Shown: positions 55,561 to 63,216 of the stretch, piece by piece | Position numbering within the stretch: position 1 is the stretch's first letter | Layout: each line of letters starts with the position of its first letter | Origin: CAWCWK01 sp963842125 | Lineage (GTDB): Bacteria > Pseudomonadota > Alphaproteobacteria > Rhizobiales > CAWCWK01 | DNA length: 64,000 nt | Direction of reading: 5' to 3' | Assembly (NCBI GenBank): GCA_963842125.1 | Contig: CAWJFE010000005.1 | Span: 2,046,001-2,110,000, forward strand | The notes under the pieces: generated by a model | Seen by the model: the letters and a program-made list of their open reading frames with translations, nothing else | Database searches by the model: none | What the model was told of the DNA's origin: nothing | Position numbers and translations under genes: made by a program

Positions 55561-55697
55561 TCGATTCGTGAACGCGATGGCTTCCCGGTCACAATTCTTG
55601 TTTCATCGCCCATCACCCGCTCAATTTCGCACGGAGTCTGGCACCTTCGCCCGTTTGCCGCGTTGACCGACACGGTTCGCATCTTCGACGAGGCTTC

Positions 55698-56534
55698 ATG
55701 GCGACGATCAAGGCCGGCGATCTCGACGTCGCCTACGAGCGGATGGGCGAGGGCCCCGATCTCGTCCTCATCCATGGCGGCTTTGCCGATCGGCGGATGT
55801 GGGGCGATCTGCCCGCCCGGTTGGCCGCCGACTTCCGCGTCACGCACTACGATCTGCGCGGCCATGGCGAGACGGGGCCATCGGGATATGCGGTCTATTC
55901 GGGCGACCTCTTCGCACGCGACCTCGTCCAGCTGCTCGACGCGCTCGACATCCGGCGCGCGCACGTGCTCGGTCTCTCGCTTGGCGGCATCGTCGCGCAG
56001 CATCTGGCGGCCGGGCACGGTGCACGGGTCGACCGTCTCGTCCTCGGCTCGACCATGGTCCGCCACGACCTCACCGCGATGGACCGCGCGGCGACCTATT
56101 TTCCGTTCATCTCGCCAAGCCTCACCCTGCGCGCGATCGGCCCCATCCCCTTCGCAAGGCTGTCGCTCGCGCTCATCCGCATGGTGCGCGGGCAAGGGTG
56201 GATGTCGACGAACCCCGAAACGCGCGCCTTCCTCATGGACCTCGCCCGGGGCATGAGCCGCGCCGAATACGTCAAGGTGCTGCGCGCGGTCTACCGCAAC
56301 AAGGGCGTCGATCTCTCGCGCATCTCCGCGCCGACGCTGGTGCTGACGGGCGACGCGGAAACCGACACGCTCATCGCCCATGCCGACCATCTGGGAGACG
56401 GAATCGCAGGGGCGAAGCGCGGCGTCATCGGCGATGCCGGCCACATCATGAACCTCGACGCGCCCGGCCCCTTTGCCGAGGTCGTCACGCGGTTCCTTCA
56501 GGGCGACGCCGCGCTTTCGCCCGTTGCAGGATGA
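55698..56534 (+). CDS. Alpha/beta hydrolase
   Basis: 278 residues without a signal peptide. LVLIHGGFADRRMWGDL carries the oxyanion-hole region, the nucleophile elbow is GLSLGG, the acid lies in LTGDAETDT and His in GDAGHIMNLDAP. It resembles the 3-oxoadipate-enol-lactonase/haloperoxidase group, but the substrate is open. It is followed five bases later by a glycosyltransferase gene, so the two are probably one operon. Confidence 0.87.
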   Translation: MATIKAGDLDVAYERMGEGPDLVLIHGGFADRRMWGDLPARLAADFRVTHYDLRGHGETGPSGYAVYSGDLFARDLVQLLDALDIRRAHVLGLSLGGIVAQHLAAGHGARVDRLVLGSTMVRHDLTAMDRAATYFPFISPSLTLRAIGPIPFARLSLALIRMVRGQGWMSTNPETRAFLMDLARGMSRAEYVKVLRAVYRNKGVDLSRISAPTLVLTGDAETDTLIAHADHLGDGIAGAKRGVIGDAGHIMNLDAPGPFAEVVTRFLQGDAALSPVAG

Positions 56535-56538
56535 GGCT

Positions 56539-57612
56539 ATGCCGCACGGCATGCCGAGAGACGAGCCCCTCCCCCGCCTGATGCATCTCATGCTTTCCAA
56601 GGAGCAGGGCGGCGCCGAGCGCTTCTTCATGAAGCTCGCCCGCGCCATGGATACGCGGGGCGTGCCGCAGCGCCTCGTCGTCGAGCCGGGCCTCCCCTGG
56701 GAGGCGGAGGCGCGGAGCGACGGCCTCGACGTCGCGCCGATCGCGTTCGGTGGCCTGCGCGAACCGTTCGCCCGGCGCGCACTCGCCCGCTCGGTCCGGG
56801 ACTTTCGGCCCGATATCGTTCTCGCTTGGATGGGGCGCTCGGCAAAGCGCCTGCCGCAGCGCTCCGGCGTGGATGCCCACATCAACTGCGTTCGCTATGG
56901 CGGCTATTTCGGGCTGAAGCAGGCCGGACGGGCGGACCATGTCATCGTCAATACGCCGGACCTCGCGACGTATGTCGCCGACAAGGGCGTCGCCGCCGAC
57001 CGAGTCCACGTCTGCGTCAACTTCGGCGGGCTGACACCCATGGCCGCCGCATCGCGAGAGCCGCTCGATACGCCGGAAGGGGCTCCGCTCGTCCTGGCGC
57101 TCGGGCGGCTGGTCGAAAAGAAGGGATTCGACACGCTGCTTCTCGCACTCGTCCAGGTGCCGGACCACTATCTCTGGCTGGCCGGCGCCGGCGCGGAGAA
57201 CGAGGCGTTGCACGCGCTCGCGGCCGAACTCGGCATCGCCGACCGCGTCCGCTTTCTCGGCTGGCGCGACGATCAGGCCGCCCTTCTCGCCGCCGCCGAC
57301 GTCGTGTGCGTGCCGTCGCGCTCCGAACCCTTCGGCAACGTCGTCGTGGAGGCCTGGGCGTCAGGCACCCCCCTCGTGGCGACGCGCTCCGAAGGGCCGG
57401 GCTGGCTGGTGACCGATGACGAGGACGGGCTTCTCGTGCCCATAGACGACGCCGACAGTCTCGCCAGCGCCTTCCAGCGCCTCGCCGCCGATCCCGGTCT
57501 CGGCGACCGGCTCGCGGCGAAGGGCCGCGAGACCCACGCGGCGCACTATTCGAAAGACGCCGTGGTCGCGCGCTATCTCGACCTCTTCGCCGCGTTGCGA
57601 GTGGCTGGCTAG
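56539..57612 (+). CDS. Glycosyltransferase family 4 protein
   Basis: 357 residues with the GT-B fold. The N-terminal half has the SKEQGGAERFFMKLARAM start typical of GT4 enzymes. The C-terminal nucleotide-sugar domain has LALGRLVEKKGFDTLL, LGWRDDQAALLAAADVVCVP and SRSEPFGNVVVEAWASGTPL (the EX7E-type motif). It transfers a sugar to a lipid or glycan on the inner face of the membrane, perhaps for lipopolysaccharide or exopolysaccharide. The donor is unknown. Confidence 0.9.
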   Translation: MPHGMPRDEPLPRLMHLMLSKEQGGAERFFMKLARAMDTRGVPQRLVVEPGLPWEAEARSDGLDVAPIAFGGLREPFARRALARSVRDFRPDIVLAWMGRSAKRLPQRSGVDAHINCVRYGGYFGLKQAGRADHVIVNTPDLATYVADKGVAADRVHVCVNFGGLTPMAAASREPLDTPEGAPLVLALGRLVEKKGFDTLLLALVQVPDHYLWLAGAGAENEALHALAAELGIADRVRFLGWRDDQAALLAAADVVCVPSRSEPFGNVVVEAWASGTPLVATRSEGPGWLVTDDEDGLLVPIDDADSLASAFQRLAADPGLGDRLAAKGRETHAAHYSKDAVVARYLDLFAALRVAG

Positions 57613-57710
57613 CCGGGCAGACTCGACCGCCGCTCCGGATCCTCGGGTCGGTGCCCGGGGATGACGCGGAGGAGAGGGCTGCGGTCGAACCGAGGTTTGC
57701 AGATAGGTCT

Positions 57711-58112
57711 TTAAGCCGCCATCTCACCGCTCCGCAGGCGGGCGGCATGGGCGTGGAGGCGGTCGGGCAAGGTCGTCAGGATGTGATAGTTCGCGCGCGC
57801 GGCCTCGAAGTCGATAAGCTGCGCGACCCATCGGTCCATGCGCCGCACGAAGCCGGAGCCTCGATAGGCCGACGTTCCGTAGCCACGTCGCCAGAGGTAG
57901 AGGAAGAGCGGGTCGGCCTCGTAGGGTCCGCGCTTGTCCGCGCGCTCCGCCTCGGCGGCCTCGGCCTGCGCTTCCGCACGTGCGGCCATCGCCTCGCGCT
58001 CGGCCAGGTCGGTCGGGGCGGCGAGACCGACCTCCTCATCGCGCTCGGCGGCCGACACCGCGTTGCCGAAGACGCTTCCTCCGCCTTGTCGCCCTGTCTG
58101 TCGGTCGCTCAT
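57711..58112 (-). CDS. Hypothetical protein, last gene of the LemA/TPM cluster
   Basis: 133 residues, not recognised. The N-terminal half is charged and helical (an Ala/Glu-rich coiled-coil-like stretch, AEAQAEAAEAERADKRG); the C-terminal half is aromatic (LFLYLWRRGYGTSAYRGSGF). No signal or membrane segment. Its ATG overlaps the stop of the DUF6384 gene by one base (TGATG), so it is translationally coupled and likely works with that cluster. Confidence 0.7.
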   Translation of the reverse strand: MSDRQTGRQGGGSVFGNAVSAAERDEEVGLAAPTDLAEREAMAARAEAQAEAAEAERADKRGPYEADPLFLYLWRRGYGTSAYRGSGFVRRMDRWVAQLIDFEAARANYHILTTLPDRLHAHAARLRSGEMAA

Positions 58113-58996
58113 CAGCCCTCCCTCGGTGCCATCGGGGCACCCGTGACCGGCACGCGGTAGTCGGGCGCCGGCTCGCCCGCGCGCTTGACGGCGAGGGGTG
58201 CGACGTCGGCGAGCGTGCCGCTGCCCCGCTCGTCGCGCTGGATGGCGGTGTAGGTGTCCTGCGAGACGGGCAGCGCGAAGCGGGAGGCGCCCCGCGTTGC
58301 GCCATCCGCATCCGTGATCGTGACGGTCACGGGGCCGCCATCCGCACCGATGGCCTCGACGACGAAGGCGTGGTCGCGGATATGGGGTGCGTTCGCCCGG
58401 GCCTGCGAGATCGCCTCGACGATGCGCAGCTCGTAGACGAGCGGCAGATTGGCCCGCAGCGCCACCAGTTCGGCGAGGCCAGTGCGGGCTGCATCCGTGT
58501 CGCCGCGCGCGAGCGCCGCCTCGACGGCTCCTACGATACCCTGCGCCCGCGCCGCCGCCTCCGGTGTCACCTCCCCGCCCGTGATCGCGGTGAAGGTCGC
58601 CTGCGCCTCCTCGACGATCGCACGGCGGGGGCCGAGGACGCTCGCATCATAGGCGAACCAGCCGGTGCCGAGGGCGATGAGGAGGACGGCCACCCCGGCC
58701 GCAATACGCGCCCGCCAGATCCACGCCCGCGCCAGCAGCGTCCGCCAGGTCAGCGGAGCGGGCGTATGGACGAAGCGCTGTTCGTCGAGCGCCGCCACAC
58801 CCTCCGCGATCACGCTGTCGGGGACCGCGATCCCTTGCGCATCGTAGATACGGCGCAGGCGCGTGACGAGTTCCTCGCGCCGCGCCTCCTCGTCGAGCTC
58901 ACGCAGCGCAAGGCGCTCGTCGTGTCGGATGCCGTCGACGACATCCATGGCCATCATGACGTCGTCGAGGGGGGCGCTTCTGGCGGGTTCGGCCAC
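58112..58996 (-). CDS. DUF6384-like membrane protein
   Basis: 294 residues. A soluble N-terminal part (LDDVMMAMDVVDGIRHDER, VPDSVIAEGVAALDEQRFV) is followed by one membrane segment (IAAGVAVLLIALGTGWFAYD) and a helical then beta-rich C-terminal half. The N-terminal pattern matches, from memory, the family DUF6384 of unknown function, found beside TPM and LemA genes. GTG start at 58996, eleven bases after the preceding stop. The C-terminal half probably lies in the periplasm. Confidence 0.72.
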   Translation of the reverse strand: MAEPARSAPLDDVMMAMDVVDGIRHDERLALRELDEEARREELVTRLRRIYDAQGIAVPDSVIAEGVAALDEQRFVHTPAPLTWRTLLARAWIWRARIAAGVAVLLIALGTGWFAYDASVLGPRRAIVEEAQATFTAITGGEVTPEAAARAQGIVGAVEAALARGDTDAARTGLAELVALRANLPLVYELRIVEAISQARANAPHIRDHAFVVEAIGADGGPVTVTITDADGATRGASRFALPVSQDTYTAIQRDERGSGTLADVAPLAVKRAGEPAPDYRVPVTGAPMAPREG

Positions 58997-59007
58997 TTCG
59001 GTCTCCG

Positions 59008-60300
59008 CTATCCTCGAGCCGGCGGCATATCGACGGGCAAGGCCTTGCCCTCGGCGACGAGCTTGGCGATGCGCGACTTGCCGGCCTCGACCGCGTCGCG
59101 GATCTCCTCGGCGTTCTTGGTCGAGAGCGCCCGCATCTCGGACGCGATCTCGAGGCTGCGCTCCTGGAAGGTCACGACGCTGTCGACCAGCGTCTTGACG
59201 GCGTCGGCGCGAATGGTCGGACCATAACCCGCACGAACGGCAGCCTCGCCGACCTGATCGCCGACCTCGGCCAGCGTTTCGAGCGACTTCGACAGCCCCT
59301 CCTTCATCACTTCCAGCGTCTGCGTCGATTCGTGCAGGCCGAACATGCCGGTGAACGAGGCCTTGAGCGCCGTCAGCACGACATCGTTGGTCGTGAAGAA
59401 GCTGACGGATTGCGCGTAGATCCGCTCCTTGGCGTTCGTCATCTGGAGAAGCCGGGCCATGACGACCTCGGACGTGTTGTAGGAGACGGTCAGGTTGTCG
59501 GCGAGGTCCTTGGCGATCTGGTAGCGCTTGTCTTCGGCTTGCGTGCGGCGCAACTGCTCGTCCCGCGCCATCTCCAGCCGCGCGCGCTCGGCGGCCTCGG
59601 CGCCGGAGAAATTGCCGACGAGTTCGGACGTCTCCTTCAGGCGGGCCTGCTCGACCTCAAGGCTGGCGGACGCCTTTTGCAGCACTTCGAGTGCCAGCAC
59701 CTCGGCCTGCTTCAGCGCGCCCCGGAAGTCGCGATAGGCCTCCAGGATCGTCGTCTCGCGGTTGATCTGGTCCTTCGTGTCGCGCGCGACCTCCTGATAG
59801 GTGTCGCGAATGGCGTCGAAGCGGTCGGAAATGTCGCCGCGCGTCATCTTCATCCACGTATTGGAGGCACGCTCCAGGATATCGATCTGGCCATCGTCGA
59901 GCTGGTCGACGAGACCTTTTGCATCCTTGCGGATCGAGTCGAACCCCTTGGCGAGGTCCTCGTAGCGCTGGCCGATCGAGACGGCCTCGATCTCGCGGCG
60001 CACGATGTCGTTGAACGTCGCGGCCTGGCCGAGCGTGCGGGCGATGAGGGTGACGCGGTCGGGGTCGAGATCGGTGATCTGCTCGAGCAGCGCGTTGATC
60101 GGTGCCTCCTCGCCCGATTGCGGCGTGAGGCCAAGATCGCGCAGCGCCGTCAGCGCCTTGTCGAGATAGGCCATGGCGTTGGCCTGCATGGCCCCGACAT
60201 TGCCGCGAACCTCTCCGGCGATCTGGCCGGCCGCGGCCAATGCGCCCTGGATGGCGGGGCTCTGCGGCAGAGCGTCGGTAGGTGTTTTCTTGTCGGACAT
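59008..60300 (-). CDS. Alpha-helical coiled-coil protein of the LemA/TPM cluster
   Basis: 430 residues, almost wholly helical (heptad-like stretches such as LEVEQARLKETSELVGNF and AEEIRDAVEAGKSRIAKL), with no signal peptide or membrane helix. Homologs are, as I recall, labelled 'cell surface protein' or compared with TelA-type toxic-anion resistance proteins; I do not see TelA hallmarks and leave the function open. It may form a cytoplasmic scaffold that links to the membrane partners in this cluster. ATG 60300 has GAGGAG upstream. Confidence 0.7.
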   Translation of the reverse strand: MSDKKTPTDALPQSPAIQGALAAAGQIAGEVRGNVGAMQANAMAYLDKALTALRDLGLTPQSGEEAPINALLEQITDLDPDRVTLIARTLGQAATFNDIVRREIEAVSIGQRYEDLAKGFDSIRKDAKGLVDQLDDGQIDILERASNTWMKMTRGDISDRFDAIRDTYQEVARDTKDQINRETTILEAYRDFRGALKQAEVLALEVLQKASASLEVEQARLKETSELVGNFSGAEAAERARLEMARDEQLRRTQAEDKRYQIAKDLADNLTVSYNTSEVVMARLLQMTNAKERIYAQSVSFFTTNDVVLTALKASFTGMFGLHESTQTLEVMKEGLSKSLETLAEVGDQVGEAAVRAGYGPTIRADAVKTLVDSVVTFQERSLEIASEMRALSTKNAEEIRDAVEAGKSRIAKLVAEGKALPVDMPPARG

Positions 60301-60346
60301 GGATAAGGCTCCTCTGGGGGCGTGTCACTAATCTAGCGTCTTCGCC

Positions 60347-61039
60347 TCAGATCTCCACGAGGCGATCGGGCAATTCGTTCTCGGACGTGGCGGCTGGCGG
60401 CACATGCCCTGCGAGGACTGCGCCGCAGGCCATGATTGCTGCTTCGAAGCCCCCGGCGAGGTCGTCTGCGACGATGCGCGCGATGAGATTCTCGACGATG
60501 TCGGCCCAGACCGCGTCATCGACGTGCTCGGCGATCCCCTCGTCGGCGAGAATGGTCGCGAAATGCTCGCGCATCGAGACGAAGATGAGTACGCCCGTCC
60601 GCTCTCGCGTCACGTGGAGGTTGTGGGCGAGGAACTGTTCGGTCGCGTGGCGCCGGCAGCGGGCGAACTGGATGGGTTTCGGTACCAAAGCCAGCCGAAC
60701 GGCCGGCACGAGAGTGAGAAGCGCGAGGCAGACGAAGACCGCGATCTGGCCAATCGCAAGAGCCTGCGCCGACAACGTACCACCCTCACCGCCCCATTCT
60801 CCGCCATCGATCAGCGCCGTGGAGGCGAGCGGCCATACGAAAGCGGCGAGCGTGCCGCCGACCAGCGTCGCGAGTGCGGCCCAGAGGAGCGGGATGAAGC
60901 GATAGTCGTCGCTGGAGCGCGCGACGACGGCGAATATCTCGCCCGCCGTCTTCGCCTCGGCCGCCCGGATGGCGGCGGCGATACGCTCGTGTTCGGCTGG
61001 CGAGAGAAGGCCGGGGTTCGGGAGGGGTGCGTCGCTCAT
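60347..61039 (-). CDS. TPM-domain membrane protein (short form)
   Basis: 230 residues. The N-terminal half begins with a TPM-like segment (LSPAEHERIAAAIRAAEAKT, AGEIFAVVARSSDDYRF). Two hydrophobic hairpins follow (LWAALATLVGGTLAAFVWPL; IAVFVCLALLTLVPAVRLAL), then the second TPM half (TRERTGVLIFVSMREHFATI, LADEGI). TPM (TLP18.3/Psb32/MOLO-1) domains act in membrane protein assembly or as acid phosphatases. Its ATG directly follows the stop of the larger TPM gene. Confidence 0.85.
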   Translation of the reverse strand: MSDAPLPNPGLLSPAEHERIAAAIRAAEAKTAGEIFAVVARSSDDYRFIPLLWAALATLVGGTLAAFVWPLASTALIDGGEWGGEGGTLSAQALAIGQIAVFVCLALLTLVPAVRLALVPKPIQFARCRRHATEQFLAHNLHVTRERTGVLIFVSMREHFATILADEGIAEHVDDAVWADIVENLIARIVADDLAGGFEAAIMACGAVLAGHVPPAATSENELPDRLVEI

Positions 61040-62026
61040 CTACCAGCTCCCGCTCGCGCCGCCGCCGCCGAAGCTACCGCCTCCGCCGGAAAATCCACCA
61101 CCGGAGAACCCGCCCCCGCCGCCGAAACTGCCGCCGCCGCCGAAACTGCCCCCGCTGGAGCCGCCGCCCCATCCGCCGCCGCCGGACCAGCCGCCGCCCG
61201 GCACCACGACGATGCCGCCGCGCCTTCGCCTGCGCCCCTTAGCGCGGCTGCGATGGCGCCGCCGCCCGCCGCCGAGACGCCGCCGGAACGCGCCGATGAC
61301 CATGAAGAGGATGAGAAGCGTGATGAAGCCGGCCGAGACGAACGACCCGATCACGTCGTCGGCCGAGACGCGCTCGGGGATGCGCCGGACGAAGTCGGAC
61401 GCATCGCCGCCGAGCACCGTCACGATGTCCTCCATCCCGCGTACGACACCCGTTTCCAGATCGCCGGAGCGGAAGGGGGGAAGGATGGACCCCTGGATGA
61501 TGGTGGCCGAGATCGCGTCCGTCAGTACGCCCTCGAGCCCGTAGCCGACCTCTATCCGCACCTTGCGCTCGTTTGGCGCGATGATGAGGAGGACGCCGTT
61601 ATCGGTGTCCTCGCCGTCGAACGCAGTATCCGCGCGAGACGTCTGCGGGTTGCCATCCTCGCCAAGCTGCACGCCGCCGATCGTGTCGAGTGGCACGTCG
61701 GAGGCTCGCGCACCTGCCTCGCTCTGACCGATGGCCCACGCCCGGCCGAGGCGATAGCCGTAGTCCTCGATCTCCAGCCCGCGCAGGCTCGACAGCGTCA
61801 CCACGACGATCTGGTTCGTCGTCTCCGCCTCGTGGGCGCGGGACATGTCGGCGAGCCGTTCCTCGGTGGCGGGCGATAGGATATTCGCCTCGTCGACCAC
61901 TCGGCCGGTCAGCTCGGGAAAATCCTGCGCGATCGCCGGCTGAAGCAAGGCCAGGGTGAGCAGCAACGCTCCGGCAAGCGCGCGCAAGGCTCTCTCAGCC
62001 CGGAATAGGCACCAGGGCGGCATCAT
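61040..62026 (-). CDS. TPM-domain protein with glycine-rich tail (YgcG-like)
   Basis: 328 residues. Signal peptide (LAGALLLTLALLQPAIAQDF), a periplasmic TPM domain (LTGRVVDEANILSPATEERL, GVLLIIAPNERKVRIEVGYG, LEGVLTDAISATII), one membrane segment (FITLLILFMVIGAF), an arginine-rich stretch and a long Gly/Ser tail (GGSFGGGG repeats). This is the usual YgcG layout. The glycine tail is encoded by CCGCC-rich DNA and might be prone to length change. Confidence 0.9.
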   Translation of the reverse strand: MMPPWCLFRAERALRALAGALLLTLALLQPAIAQDFPELTGRVVDEANILSPATEERLADMSRAHEAETTNQIVVVTLSSLRGLEIEDYGYRLGRAWAIGQSEAGARASDVPLDTIGGVQLGEDGNPQTSRADTAFDGEDTDNGVLLIIAPNERKVRIEVGYGLEGVLTDAISATIIQGSILPPFRSGDLETGVVRGMEDIVTVLGGDASDFVRRIPERVSADDVIGSFVSAGFITLLILFMVIGAFRRRLGGGRRRHRSRAKGRRRRRGGIVVVPGGGWSGGGGWGGGSSGGSFGGGGSFGGGGGFSGGGFSGGGGSFGGGGASGSW

Positions 62027-62046
62027 CGCCTGACCGTCCCGCCCGG

Positions 62047-62703
62047 TCAGTTCGCCACCGCGTCCTGCCCGGCGGGCGCGTTCTCATTGGCCGGCGCGCC
62101 GACCGTTTCGCCCGGCCGGTCGAAATCGACGCGGGGCGCGGTCTGATCCTCGGCCGCAGCCTCGAAAGGGACCATCGGCGTGCTGCCGGAATAGAGCGTG
62201 GACGCCCAGATGCGGCCGGGGAAGGTCTTCAATTCGGTGTTATAGACCCGCACGGCCTCGATGTAGTCGCGCCGCGCGATGGCGATCCGGTTCTCGGTGC
62301 CCTCCAGTTGCGACTGGAGTGCGAGGAAGTTCTGGTTGGACTTGAGGTCGGGATAGCGCTCCGAGACGACCAGAAGCCGCCCGAGCGCCGAGGAGAGGGC
62401 GCCCTGCGCTTCGGCATATTGCGCGATCGACGCCTGGTCGGTCGGATCGACCGTCACGTTGGCCTGCGTCGCCCTCGCCCGCGCCTCGGTGACGGCAACG
62501 AGCACGTCGCGCTCCTGATCGGCATAGGCCTGGACGCTCTCCACGAGGTTCGGGATGAGGTCGGCGCGCCTTTGATACTGGTTCTGCACCTGCGCCCAGG
62601 ACGCTCGCGCCGATTCCTCGAAGGTCGGGATCGTATTGACGCCGCAACCGGCGAGGAGGGGCAGCAGCAATGCGAGCGCGAGAACGCGAAACTTCGAAGG
62701 CAT
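62047..62703 (-). CDS. lemA: LemA family lipoprotein
   Basis: 218 residues. A lipobox LLAGC puts the lipid on Cys20, so it is a membrane-bound lipoprotein. The LemA core is intact: ASWAQVQNQYQRRADLIPNL, VESVQAYADQE, RLLVVSERYPDLKSNQNF and IAIARRDYIEAVRVYNTELK, TFPG. The function of LemA is not settled. It is the first gene of the six-gene minus-strand cluster, 20 bases before the YgcG-like gene. Confidence 0.93.
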   Translation of the reverse strand: MPSKFRVLALALLLPLLAGCGVNTIPTFEESARASWAQVQNQYQRRADLIPNLVESVQAYADQERDVLVAVTEARARATQANVTVDPTDQASIAQYAEAQGALSSALGRLLVVSERYPDLKSNQNFLALQSQLEGTENRIAIARRDYIEAVRVYNTELKTFPGRIWASTLYSGSTPMVPFEAAAEDQTAPRVDFDRPGETVGAPANENAPAGQDAVAN

Positions 62704-62843
62704 GGGACTTCACTCCGGGCGACCCGTTGTCAGAGGATGAGATAGGCGCCGCGACGGGAAGTGCCAAGCGCCCGTTCGACCGGCCTGCGGAAACACGCTA
62801 GAATTGCACGAGCGACCACGCGGCTGGGGAGGCCTGAAACGCC

Positions 62844-63080
62844 ATGACGACAACGCATCGGCTCGCCTTCATGGCCGCGCTGACCGGGATCGCCTGGACG
62901 ACGCCGGCCGATGCTGCGCGTTGCACGGACTATTCGACCTGCGAGCAGGCCGTCCGCAATTGGTGCGCGGGAAACCATCCACGCGCCGACGGGGACAATG
63001 ACGGTATTCCTTGCGAGAACGTCTGCACGTCCCGTCGGACGGTGGAAGAGATCAAGGCAGCGATCGGTTGCCTTCGCTGA
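62844..63080 (+). CDS. Small secreted protein with Excalibur calcium-binding motif
   Basis: 78 residues with a signal peptide of about 24 residues (LAFMAALTGIAWTTPADA), then a cysteine-rich domain with six Cys. The Excalibur motif DGDNDGIPCENVC (49-61) matches DxDxDGxxCE, known as an extracellular calcium-binding loop. It is divergent from lemA with about 140 bases between. The role is unknown; it may be stabilised by disulfides outside the cytoplasm. Confidence 0.8.
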   Translation: MTTTHRLAFMAALTGIAWTTPADAARCTDYSTCEQAVRNWCAGNHPRADGDNDGIPCENVCTSRRTVEEIKAAIGCLR

Positions 63081-63216
63081 CCGGCCGAACGCTCGCGGCG
63101 GCGAATATTGTTTCGGCCCCGACCGCACGCCCATTGTAGCAACCTTTGCCATTTTCCATATGCACTCTGCCTGACCCTGTCGCGCCGCGACGCAGGCGTG
63201 AGGCATCCCGAACGTC

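Noticed and set aside
59008..60300. TelA toxic-anion resistance protein
   Set aside because: The helical character is similar, but TelA hallmarks were not seen and the neighbours point to the LemA/TPM cluster instead.
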